In this document: positions 7,904-14,687 of the stretch, piece after piece
Layout: every line of letters starts with the position of its first letter
How positions within the stretch are numbered: position 1 is the stretch's first letter
Origin: CAG-877 sp963645945
GTDB lineage: Bacteria > Bacillota_I > Bacilli_A > RF39 > UBA660
DNA: 36,615 bases
Assembly: GCA_963645945.1 (NCBI GenBank)
Contig: CAVIUA010000010.1
Coordinates: forward strand, 1 to 36,615
Direction: 5' to 3'
Translations under genes and position numbers: made by a program
The notes under the pieces: generated by a model
The model's input: only the letters and a program-made list of their open reading frames with translations
Database searches by the model: none
Told to the model about the DNA's origin: nothing

Positions 7904-8341
7904 TTGCATATTGAAATTAATTTTACTAATATTTTTATTTTCCTTAATATATATAATGTTTATAGCTTGGAAAAAAAAGAGTTGATTAAACAAGTTAAAG
8001 ATGTAATTATTAAGTATAAGAGTAAACTTAATATGAAAGGGTTTTATAAAGTTAAAGTTCATGTAGGAGAGGATATTGGACTTTTTATAGATATATATAA
8101 AATAGATGACATAGAATATTCTAATTTATTAGATTTAAAAATATTGATTTTTTATGATGATACTTTTTATTTTGAAACAGATGATTATTTTGTTATAGAA
8201 AATGTTGATAATGTTAGATATTTTAATAATAAATATTATTGTTTAGCAAGTGATGTTTTAGTTGATAGAGTTATTGAATTTGGGAAATTTATTTATGGTG
8301 ATGATGTGTCTAGAATGTTAAACGGAAGTAATTTAGTATAA
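7904..8341 (+). CDS. Uncharacterised small protein
   Basis: I do not recognise this 145-residue protein. It begins with a moderately hydrophobic stretch (HIEINFTNIFIFLNIYNV), then KKELIKQVKDVIIKYKSK and a predicted beta-rich region with many Asp, Tyr, Phe and Ile residues. There is no clear transmembrane helix, and one cysteine. GGGTGAT lies 5-7 bases before the TTG at 7904, which I take as the start; an in-frame GTG at 7895 overlaps that ribosome binding site. It sits alone between the engB terminator and the convergent spoIVA gene. The position next to spoIVA could suggest a sporulation role, but nothing in the protein supports one. Confidence 0.65.
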   Translation: MHIEINFTNIFIFLNIYNVYSLEKKELIKQVKDVIIKYKSKLNMKGFYKVKVHVGEDIGLFIDIYKIDDIEYSNLLDLKILIFYDDTFYFETDDYFVIENVDNVRYFNNKYYCLASDVLVDRVIEFGKFIYGDDVSRMLNGSNLV

Positions 8342-8364
8342 AAAAAGAATCTCATGGATTCTTT
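8339..8364 (-). terminator. Intrinsic terminator of spoIVA
   Basis: AAAGAATC (8344-8351), 5-nt loop, GATTCTTT (8357-8364). Read on the minus strand the stem is followed by a run of T (complement of the A run at 8341-8346). It overlaps the spoIVA stop codon. On the plus strand only three T follow the stem, so it probably ends the convergent gene poorly. Confidence 0.8.
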
Positions 8365-9838
8365 AAATTACTATTGCTATCATATTATTTGATCCTTTAT
8401 TTACAACTTTTGTTAAAGTAGTTTGAAGTTTAAAGCGGATGTTATCTGGCATTAGACTTATTTTTGACTGAATTCCTTCTTGAACTATTGAGTCTAGACT
8501 TCTACCAAAGATTTCACTTTTCCATATTTCATTTGGATTATTATCATGATCTTTCATTAGATAATCTATTAGTTCTTTACATTGAACTTCACTGCCTATT
8601 ATTGGTTCAAAAGTTGACTCAACATCGACTCTTATCATATGAATTGATGGTGCAACGGCTTTTAGTTTAACACCATATCTTGGACCTTGTTTTATTATTT
8701 CTGGTTTATCTAACTTCATATCTTCAATAGATGGAGTTGCGACACCGTAACCGGTTTGTTTGACCATTTTTAAAGCATATTTTATCTGGTCATATTCTTT
8801 TTTAGCAATGTTATAGTCTTGGAATAATGATAATAAGTCGGCTTTATTTTTAACGTCTATTTTAATGATATCTGTCAATGTTTTATTATAAAGCTCGGCA
8901 TTGGCAGTTAGATTTACAGTAATTATTCCAGTTGAAGGATCAACATCTGATAAATAACTTTTTTCGATCATAGGATTAGTTAGAAAATGACTTATTATGT
9001 TGTCTATATCTCTTAATTTATCTATTTCAACAACACTTTCTTTTATTGATTCGATGTAGCTTTTCTTAACTTCATGTTCAGGGTTTAATATTGCAATCCA
9101 TTCAGGCATATTTACTTTTACTTCTAAGACTGGAAACTCATATAACGCTTCTTTTAAGATGTTATACATGTCTTTTTCGTTCATAGCTTCTACACTAATT
9201 GGTAATACTGGAACATTGTATTCTTCTTTTAACTTGTCAGCTAATTTTTCTGTTTCTGGAAGAGTTGGATGAGTTGTATTTAGTACTATTATGAATGGTT
9301 TTCCTATATTTTTTAATTCCTCTATTACTCTTGATTCAGCTTCTACGTAATCATTTCTTTCAAATTCACCGATAGAGCCATCTGTTGTTACAACGATACC
9401 AATGGTAGAATGATCTTTTATAACTTTTTCTGTTCCTATTTCAGCAGCTTCTACAAATGGTATTTCTTCTGTATACCATGGAGTTTTTACCATTCTAGGT
9501 CCATTTTCATCTGTTGCTCCCTGTGCTTTATCAATCATATATCCAACACAGTCTATTAATCTAATATTGCATGTAAAGTCATCTATTTTTATATTGGCAG
9601 CATTATTGGGAACAAACTTTGGCTCAGTCGTCATAATTGTTTTACCGGCAGCACTTTGGGGAATTTCGTCTAAGGCTCTTTTTCTTTCATATTCATCTTC
9701 AATATTTGGAACAATTAATGTTTCTACCATACGCTTTATAAAAGTTGATTTACCAGTTCTTACGGCACCAACGACACCTAAGTAGATGTCTCCATTTGTT
9801 CTTTTCGCAATATTTTTTATTATTTCTTGTTTATCCAT
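8363..9838 (-). CDS. spoIVA: Stage IV sporulation protein A, spore coat basement-layer ATPase
   Basis: ATP-hydrolysing cytoskeletal protein that polymerises around the forespore and anchors the coat. The 491 residues are almost the same length as B. subtilis SpoIVA (492). The Walker A motif GAVRTGKST occupies 24-32 with Lys30; the two sensor threonines are T70-T71 in TIMTTEPKFVP; the acidic Walker B-like residue is D96 in RLIDCVGY. The C-terminus, which drives polymerisation and membrane association, is conserved in length and ends NNMIAIVI. AAGGAG lies 8 nt before the ATG. I looked for a sigma-E promoter upstream and found no convincing one. It is divergent from a secreted-protein gene and convergent with the gene at 7904. 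Confidence 0.97.
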   Translation of the reverse strand: MDKQEIIKNIAKRTNGDIYLGVVGAVRTGKSTFIKRMVETLIVPNIEDEYERKRALDEIPQSAAGKTIMTTEPKFVPNNAANIKIDDFTCNIRLIDCVGYMIDKAQGATDENGPRMVKTPWYTEEIPFVEAAEIGTEKVIKDHSTIGIVVTTDGSIGEFERNDYVEAESRVIEELKNIGKPFIIVLNTTHPTLPETEKLADKLKEEYNVPVLPISVEAMNEKDMYNILKEALYEFPVLEVKVNMPEWIAILNPEHEVKKSYIESIKESVVEIDKLRDIDNIISHFLTNPMIEKSYLSDVDPSTGIITVNLTANAELYNKTLTDIIKIDVKNKADLLSLFQDYNIAKKEYDQIKYALKMVKQTGYGVATPSIEDMKLDKPEIIKQGPRYGVKLKAVAPSIHMIRVDVESTFEPIIGSEVQCKELIDYLMKDHDNNPNEIWKSEIFGRSLDSIVQEGIQSKISLMPDNIRFKLQTTLTKVVNKGSNNMIAIVI

Positions 9839-9935
9839 ATATATTCTCCTTATACAGTAAAGATTATGATGTTTTTTGTAAAAAAAGAACTTTTAATTTT
9901 TATTATTTTACTTTTAAAGATTTTTATGATATGTT

Positions 9936-9944
9936 TGATATAGT
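9936..9944 (+). promoter_or_regulatory. Extended -10 element before the secreted Fn3 gene
   Basis: TGATATAGT: TGn followed by TATAGT, 15 bases before the ATG at 9959. No clear -35 is visible. This would give a leader of about 8 nt. Confidence 0.4.
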
Positions 9945-9958
9945 AGAGAGGTGTTTAT

Positions 9959-10960
9959 ATGAAGAAAGTTATTTATTTTTTAATGGCCGGAATATTAGCT
10001 TGTCAATTTATGATTACTGATGTTTTTGCGATTAGTGCATTGATTGATCTTGATGATGTTGTGGAAAAAGGTAATGAGTATATGTCTGATCTTGTTTCTA
10101 TGGAAAATGATGCTTCCAATAAACAATTTCTGGTAAATGTTTCAAGTACTGATAAAGTTAATTATAAATATGCTGATGAATATTTGGAATATAGTAATGA
10201 TAAGGCTCCTACAACAGAGGATGAAGTTGCTAAAATATGGCCTGATATTTCTATTGTTTATATTTTGGTTGCAGGTGCTTATGGAAGTTTAGGATGTACA
10301 GATGAACAGATTAGTAATATTTTTTCTTGGTTTGATGAAGTAAGCAAGACATTTAATGCTAATAATTATGATAAATATGGTATTATTTTTGAAAGTGCTG
10401 AGTGTTCTACTACTGCTTGTGATTCTGATTATATTGATAGGTATGTTAAACATTTTAAATTTTCTTTTGATAAGAATAGAATGAAAAATGTTATTAATGA
10501 TTACAGTAACAGAGAGTATTCTGATGATAGTGTGTTAGATGATGAAAATAATAATGCTATACCCGTTCTTTCTTTTGGTACAACATCTGCTGATTATATT
10601 ACAATAGCTGCTGAAGTGTTAGATATTTCTGATTCTGATGATACTTTAAATTGTAATATTTATAGATCTGAAGAAAAAGACGGTGAATATAAGCTTATTG
10701 GTGCTGTTGCTTGTGATGGGTCTAATTATTTATACGATAAAGATGTCGTTAAGGAAAAAAAATATTTTTATAAAGCAAGTGTTGTTGGTAACGATAAATT
10801 AAGTGATGCTTATAGCGCTATAGCTGTTACTGCTAAAAGTACACCTAGTGATAATCCTGATACTGGTATATCAATAGCTTATGTACTTGGGGCTTTAATA
10901 TTAGTTTTAACTTTTGCAACTGCTATAGTTTTTGATAGAGATAAAATAGAAGTAAAATAA
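9959..10960 (+). CDS. Secreted Fn3-domain surface protein with NPDTG C-terminal anchor signal
   Basis: 333 residues with a clear signal peptide (about 1-24, cleavage after VFA). The middle region (about 25-200) is Asp/Asn-rich, contains three cysteines, and I do not recognise it. A fibronectin type III-like domain follows at about 203-294 (IYRSEEKDGEYKLIG and YFYKASVV are typical strands). The C-terminus has the arrangement of a sortase signal: NPDTG at 299-303, a hydrophobic helix (304-326) and a short tail with Arg and Lys (DRDKIEVK). Sortase anchoring is an inference, because the motif is not LPxTG, the tail also holds acidic residues, and no sortase is in the window; simple membrane retention is the alternative. 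GAGAGGTG precedes the ATG. Confidence 0.82.
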   Translation: MKKVIYFLMAGILACQFMITDVFAISALIDLDDVVEKGNEYMSDLVSMENDASNKQFLVNVSSTDKVNYKYADEYLEYSNDKAPTTEDEVAKIWPDISIVYILVAGAYGSLGCTDEQISNIFSWFDEVSKTFNANNYDKYGIIFESAECSTTACDSDYIDRYVKHFKFSFDKNRMKNVINDYSNREYSDDSVLDDENNNAIPVLSFGTTSADYITIAAEVLDISDSDDTLNCNIYRSEEKDGEYKLIGAVACDGSNYLYDKDVVKEKKYFYKASVVGNDKLSDAYSAIAVTAKSTPSDNPDTGISIAYVLGALILVLTFATAIVFDRDKIEVK

Positions 10961-10980
10961 AAAAGAGAAGTGTTCTCTTT
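10955..10980 (-). terminator. Intrinsic terminator of spoVIF
   Basis: AAAGAGAA (10962-10969), loop GTG, TTCTCTTT (10973-10980). On the minus strand the stem is followed by a T-rich tract. The stem overlaps the last bases of spoVIF. It may also slow plus-strand transcription, but only three T follow the stem on that strand. Confidence 0.75.
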
Positions 10981-11218
10981 AAAACATATTGCCAATATCC
11001 TTCGGGATATTGTCTTTTTTTATGGCATCAATTATTTTTTGTTCTTTTTCTTTTGAAACTTCTTTTCCAGTCATATTACTTATGTCTTTTATAACTTCTC
11101 TTAAAGTGTTTTCATCTTTCATATTATTTCTTTGTAATTTGTCTGCTAAAGATAATATAGTTTCTTTATTTATATTTGTCTTTTTTTCAACTCTTTTGAA
11201 AAAACTATCTCCAAACAT
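10979..11218 (-). CDS. spoVIF: Stage VI sporulation protein F
   Basis: Small protein required for proper coat assembly late in sporulation in Bacillus. The 79 residues carry the family pattern: FFKRVEKKTNINKETILSLA near the start, then KDENTLREVIKDIS, then VSKEKEQKIIDAI and NIPKD near the end. AGGAGG lies before the ATG, but this Shine-Dalgarno sequence is inside a strong hairpin (see the entry at 11223-11253). The last codons, read on the opposite strand, form a strong plus-strand terminator. The gene follows a SHOCT-like gene and der on the same strand, but expression is probably separate because of that hairpin. Confidence 0.85.
   Translation of the reverse strand: MFGDSFFKRVEKKTNINKETILSLADKLQRNNMKDENTLREVIKDISNMTGKEVSKEKEQKIIDAIKKDNIPKDIGNMF
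10993..11021 (+). terminator. Strong UUCG-loop terminator inside antisense spoVIF
   Basis: CAATATCC (10993-11000), tetraloop TTCG, GGATATTG (11005-11012), TC, then seven T (11015-11021). This is a textbook plus-strand intrinsic terminator for the secreted Fn3 gene ending at 10960. It lies wholly within the spoVIF coding sequence on the other strand. Confidence 0.88.
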
Positions 11219-11222
11219 AAAA

Positions 11223-11253
11223 AACCTCCTACATAATTATATGTGGAGGTTTG
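11223..11253 (-). promoter_or_regulatory. Hairpin sequestering the spoVIF ribosome binding site, possibly also a terminator
   Basis: On the minus strand, AAACCTCCACATA, loop TAAT, then TATGTAGGAGGTTT form a 13-bp stem with a single bulged A. The 3' arm contains the AGGAGG Shine-Dalgarno of spoVIF and is followed by a U-run up to its ATG. Hairpin plus U-run also fits an intrinsic terminator for the der/SHOCT-like operon. Read-through transcripts would hide the Shine-Dalgarno. A transcript starting inside the hairpin would expose it; CATATAAT inside the stem resembles a sigma-E -10 element. Confidence 0.7.
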
Positions 11254-11263
11254 TATTTTGTTC

Positions 11264-11581
11264 TTATTGTCCTTTATTTCTTTTATTTGCTAGAGCCTGA
11301 CATTGTTTATTAAATTCTTCTAATGTTATAGCGTTATTTTTTAATCTGTTATGTAAAATAGCTAAAGATTTATCATATACTTCATTATTATTTTCAATGT
11401 TTGTGTATTTAAATTCTGAAATATCTTTAGTTAACATATTATTAGAAAAATTATTATTTATGTTAGGTTGAAGAAAAGGCTTTCTCTCTGATGTTACGCC
11501 TTCTTGTTTTTGATTTCTATTGAAGTTTGAGTTTTCAAAGTTTTTTCTTGGATCTGGATTAAAATTATTTCCTATTATCAT
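11264..11581 (-). CDS. Small Asn-rich protein with a SHOCT-like C-terminus
   Basis: 105 residues. The first two thirds are Asn-rich and probably disordered. The last 33 residues (YDKSLAILHNRLKNNAITLEE onward) look like a SHOCT-type helical oligomerisation tail, with the typical spacing of Leu residues around an AIT-EEF segment; this is a resemblance, not a firm match. No membrane segment or cysteine-rich motif, one cysteine. GAGGT lies 6 nt before the ATG, and the start is 9 bases after the der stop codon, so it is most likely co-transcribed with der. Function unknown. Confidence 0.7.
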   Translation of the reverse strand: MIIGNNFNPDPRKNFENSNFNRNQKQEGVTSERKPFLQPNINNNFSNNMLTKDISEFKYTNIENNNEVYDKSLAILHNRLKNNAITLEEFNKQCQALANKRNKGQ

Positions 11582-11590
11582 AATTTACCT

Positions 11591-12898
11591 CTAATTTTCA
11601 TCGTTTCTATTTTTAAATTGTAAGACAATTGGTGTTCCTGTAAAGTCAAAGTTTTCTCTAATTTTGTTTTCTAAGTATCTTTCATATGAGAAGTGTACTA
11701 AACCTTTACTGTTTACTCTAAAAGTAAACTTTGGTGGCTTAGTTCCAGTTTGAGATGTGAAATATATTTTTAAACGTTTTCCTTTATATGATGGTGGTAT
11801 ATTTAATTGATAGGCGTCTAAAATAACTTCATTTATAAGACTTGTCTTGATTTCTTTTTTGATGTTTTCAGCAACTTTTATTACTTCTGGCATTAGTGTA
11901 TGAATTCTTTTTTTAGTTAATGCTGATAAGTAAACGATAGGTGCATATGTTGCGAATTGGAATTCAGCACGCATTAATTTTTCAAATTCTTGTATTGTGG
12001 TATCTTTTACAGTGTCCCATTTATTAACAACAAATATTAATCCTTTACCTTTTTCTATAGCGTATCCAGCAATATGTTTATCGTGTTCTGTTATACCTTC
12101 TTCAGCGTTTATTACTACTAAACATATATCACTATTATCAATTGATTTTAAAGATCTTAAAAGACTGTATTTTTCAATGCTTTCAAATACTTTACCTTTT
12201 TTTCTCATACCAGCTGTATCTACTAAGATGTATTCTTCATTATGATACTTTAAAACAGAATCTATTGAGTCCCTTGTTGTTCCAGCTATATCGGATACAA
12301 CGACTCTTTCTTCATTTAAAAGAGCATTCATTAGACTACTTTTACCAACATTTGGTCTACCAATAATTGAAAAACGTAATCTGTTATCTTCTAGATTTTC
12401 TTTTTCTTTGAAATCATTTGTAACTGTATCCATTAATTCTACATAGCCAATGTTATGAATACTACTAATTGGTATATAAGTATCAAATCCTAATTCATAA
12501 AAGTCATAGATATTATTTTCGGCTTCTTTAACATCCATTTTGTTTATAGCAACAATTACTTTCTTTTGACTTTTTCTTAATATTTCTTTGATAATTAAAT
12601 CATTACTAGTTAATCCTTCTTTACCATCTACCATGAAAATAACAATATCAGCTTCTTTAATTGCTATTTCAGCTTGCATTTTAATTTCGTCATTAAATTT
12701 TTCATTGCTAGTATCTATTCCACCGGTATCTACTAAATAGAATTTCTTTTGATTATATATTGCTTCTTGATAAATACGATCTCTTGTTACTCCTGGAGTA
12801 TCTTCTATTATAGAAATTTTCTTACCAACAATTTTATTAAATAAAGTTGATTTACCAACATTTGGTCTTCCAACTAAAGCTACTGTAGGCAATGACAT
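11591..12898 (-). CDS. der: Ribosome biogenesis GTPase Der (EngA)
   Basis: Essential double-GTPase factor for 50S subunit maturation. The 435 residues contain two tandem G domains, each with GRPNVGKS(T/S) (about 10-18 and 178-186), DTxG and NK(M/W)D motifs, then the C-terminal KH-like domain (PPKFTFRVNSKGLVHFSYERY) that contacts rRNA. Length is normal (436 in B. subtilis). GGGAGGG lies 7 nt before the ATG. It leads an operon with the SHOCT-like gene. A second maturation GTPase, EngB, is in the same window. Confidence 0.97.
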   Translation of the reverse strand: MSLPTVALVGRPNVGKSTLFNKIVGKKISIIEDTPGVTRDRIYQEAIYNQKKFYLVDTGGIDTSNEKFNDEIKMQAEIAIKEADIVIFMVDGKEGLTSNDLIIKEILRKSQKKVIVAINKMDVKEAENNIYDFYELGFDTYIPISSIHNIGYVELMDTVTNDFKEKENLEDNRLRFSIIGRPNVGKSSLMNALLNEERVVVSDIAGTTRDSIDSVLKYHNEEYILVDTAGMRKKGKVFESIEKYSLLRSLKSIDNSDICLVVINAEEGITEHDKHIAGYAIEKGKGLIFVVNKWDTVKDTTIQEFEKLMRAEFQFATYAPIVYLSALTKKRIHTLMPEVIKVAENIKKEIKTSLINEVILDAYQLNIPPSYKGKRLKIYFTSQTGTKPPKFTFRVNSKGLVHFSYERYLENKIRENFDFTGTPIVLQFKNRNDEN

Positions 12899-12923
12899 GG
12901 TATCCCTCCCTAATTCAGCCTTA

Positions 12924-12951
12924 ATTATAGCATATATTTGTAAACTTTCAA
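12924..12951 (-). promoter_or_regulatory. Sigma-A promoter of der
   Basis: Minus strand: TTGAAA (12951-12946), 16-bp spacer, TATAAT (12929-12924) preceded by TGC, making an extended -10. Confidence 0.75.
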
Positions 12952-12989
12952 AGAAATTTCGCTTTATTTATAGTAACTGATTTGTTTTG

Positions 12990-12998
12990 TGATATACT
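12990..12998 (+). promoter_or_regulatory. Extended -10 element before the polytopic membrane gene
   Basis: TGATATACT (TGn plus TATACT), 20 bases upstream of the ATG at 13019. No good -35. Confidence 0.45.
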
Positions 12999-13018
12999 TA
13001 TTGTAGGAAGGTGATTTA

Positions 13019-13831
13019 ATGAAATTAGAAGAGAAAAAAAATAATATAGACTGGTATGACAATCCAACAATTATTACCTGGTTAATTATTTTTATTATTT
13101 CAATTATTATATTAAGTAGCCAGTCTTTTTCAATTAATAGTAATATAAATCCTATTAGAATGTTTCAAGATATACTTAATCATAATATTACTTATATGAT
13201 AGCTTTAGTTTATTTTGTTTCTTTAAAGACTAAACTTGGAAAAAAATACTTTGATTATTCTAATATATTTATGATAATCGTATTCTTTATTACATTTATT
13301 ACATCTATTTTAACAGTATTTCAGAGTTTTACTTTAGCTACATTGTTATCTTTAGCTATTCATACTTTAATGCTTGTTTATTTCTTTCATATATTTATGA
13401 GAGGAACTAGACTTTGGAAGGAATTTAATTTAAGTAAGTCACCATTTAATGAACTTACTAATGAATGGTTCTTTTATGCATTAGTAATAATAGAAGTTAT
13501 ATTATTTACAGTTAATCTTATTTCTACAGCTACATTTAATGGTACTGTTTTAGCAACATTTGATTGTATATATATTATATTGTTTGCTAGATATATTTAT
13601 TTATATGGTATTTACTTGGATTTTAAAAAAATAAATACTAAGAATACTGGTAACTTTGATAAATATAAAGAAAAGGTTAGTGATATTGCTTCTGATATTG
13701 GTGAAAAGATAGAAGATGTTACTGAGCAAGTTACTGAAAAAATAAGTGAAGTTACTTCTTCTCAAAAAGAAGATAATGAAAAAGAAAATAATAAGGTTAC
13801 TAAGAAAGCTGAAAAGAAAGGAAGTAAATAG
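13019..13831 (+). CDS. Polytopic membrane protein with charged coiled tail, function unknown
   Basis: 270 residues. I see about six hydrophobic helices, roughly at residues 18-36, 57-70, 82-103, 106-125, 148-170 and 178-196. A cytoplasmic tail follows (about 200-270), rich in Lys and Glu with heptad-like repeats (IASDIGEKIEDVTEQVTEKI), probably amphipathic helix or coiled coil. I recognise no transporter or enzyme motif. AAGGTGAT precedes the ATG. It is divergent from der and is followed after 2 bases by another small membrane protein gene, so the two are probably co-transcribed and may act together. Confidence 0.75.
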   Translation: MKLEEKKNNIDWYDNPTIITWLIIFIISIIILSSQSFSINSNINPIRMFQDILNHNITYMIALVYFVSLKTKLGKKYFDYSNIFMIIVFFITFITSILTVFQSFTLATLLSLAIHTLMLVYFFHIFMRGTRLWKEFNLSKSPFNELTNEWFFYALVIIEVILFTVNLISTATFNGTVLATFDCIYIILFARYIYLYGIYLDFKKINTKNTGNFDKYKEKVSDIASDIGEKIEDVTEQVTEKISEVTSSQKEDNEKENNKVTKKAEKKGSK

Positions 13832-13833
13832 TT

Positions 13834-14166
13834 ATGAATATGTTTGATGAAATTAATGATAGTAAAAAAGATCTTCCTAGATTAAAAACTATTGAAAAAG
13901 AAGTTGGTAAATATCAGTTTAATGGTTATCAAAAATTCGCTATTGTTACTTATATTCTTTGTTTTACCTTTGGTATAATACTTGGAAATTTATTTCCAGC
14001 TTGTAGTTCTACTGCAACTTTATATAGTGATTCGTGTGTTGCGACGGAATTTAACTTTTTCTTAATGATATTATTTTGGTTTATAAGTTTTCTATTTTGT
14101 TTATTTTTCTTTGCAATAGGGCATATTATTGCGTTACTTGCTTCTATTAATGAAAAGATGAAGTAA
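13834..14166 (+). CDS. Small two-helix membrane protein, function unknown
   Basis: 110 residues with a charged N-terminus (about 1-30) and two hydrophobic helices (about 36-56 and 74-100). The intervening loop contains two cysteines and is likely extracytoplasmic. No recognised domain. AGGAAG lies within the end of the preceding gene, only 2 bases separate the two genes, and both encode membrane proteins. No terminator is visible between this gene and the HU promoter region. Confidence 0.7.
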   Translation: MNMFDEINDSKKDLPRLKTIEKEVGKYQFNGYQKFAIVTYILCFTFGIILGNLFPACSSTATLYSDSCVATEFNFFLMILFWFISFLFCLFFFAIGHIIALLASINEKMK

Positions 14167-14228
14167 AACTTTGTAAATTTCATTGATATTTCTTGCTTTT
14201 TATATTAAAACATGGTAAGTTTTATATG

Positions 14229-14247
14229 TAAGCATAAGTTATGCTTA
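14229..14247 (+). other. Inverted repeat in the HU upstream region
   Basis: TAAGCATA, loop AGT, TATGCTTA: a perfect 8-bp inverted repeat ending 26 bases before the HU start. No T-run follows, so it is not a terminator. It could be an mRNA 5' hairpin or a protein-binding site. A loose promoter-like pair (TTTCAT, 17 bases, TATATT) lies just upstream. Confidence 0.5.
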
Positions 14248-14273
14248 ATTAACAATTGGGAGGTATAAATTTT

Positions 14274-14546
14274 ATGAAAAAAGTTGAATTAGTAGAAGCT
14301 GTTGCTACTGCTACAGGATTAACTAAAGCAGATGCTACTAGAGCAATTGATGCTACTTTTGCTACAATTACAGAAGCATTAGTAAAAGGAGATAAAGTTC
14401 CACTAGTTGGATTTGGTACTTTCGCTGTATCTGAAAGAGCTGCTCGTGAAGGACGTAATCCTAGAACTGGTGAAACAGTTAAAATTGCTGCTAGAAAAGC
14501 TGTTACTTTCAAAGCTGGAACTGCATTAAAAGACGCAGTAAACTAA
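14274..14546 (+). CDS. hup: HU family DNA-binding protein
   Basis: Histone-like nucleoid protein that bends DNA and compacts the chromosome as a dimer. The 90 residues show the HU fold: MKKVELVEAVATATGLTKAD at the N-terminus, VPLVGFGTF in the beta region, then the DNA-binding arm with GRNPRTGE. Length equals the family norm. A frame start six codons upstream would overlap the GGGAGGT ribosome binding site, so the ATG at 14274 is the start. In Bacillus the HU gene (hbs) also lies beside spoIVA. It is followed by a strong terminator. Confidence 0.97.
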   Translation: MKKVELVEAVATATGLTKADATRAIDATFATITEALVKGDKVPLVGFGTFAVSERAAREGRNPRTGETVKIAARKAVTFKAGTALKDAVN

Positions 14547-14558
14547 TTATAGTAGTTT

Positions 14559-14595
14559 AGAGCCATATGTTTTATTATATATGGTTCTTTTTTTT
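14559..14595 (+). terminator. Intrinsic terminator of the HU gene
   Basis: AGAGCCATAT (14559-14568), 10-nt loop, ATATGGTTCT (14579-14588): a 10-bp stem with one G-U, followed by eight T. Confidence 0.9.
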
Positions 14596-14638
14596 AGGGT
14601 TTTTGATACTTACCTTTTGTTTTTGTCGGAATGTTTTA

Positions 14639-14667
14639 TTGTTAGATAAAAAGTTATTTGATATAAT
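14639..14667 (+). promoter_or_regulatory. Sigma-A promoter of cca
   Basis: TTGTTA (14639-14644), 17-bp spacer, TATAAT (14662-14667) preceded by TGA as an extended -10. Confidence 0.78.
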
Positions 14668-14687
14668 ATTTATGAGATGGTGATAAT

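Noticed and set aside
7805..8062. Minus-strand open frame across the engB terminator
   Set aside because: It would read through the terminator hairpin and has no family similarity.
9839..9958. Sigma-E promoter of spoIVA
   Set aside because: Expected from Bacillus, but no sequence with acceptable -35, spacing and -10 is visible in the 120-base gap.
14249..14512. Open frame on the minus strand across the HU gene
   Set aside because: HU is unmistakable on the plus strand with a ribosome binding site; the other frame has no start signals.
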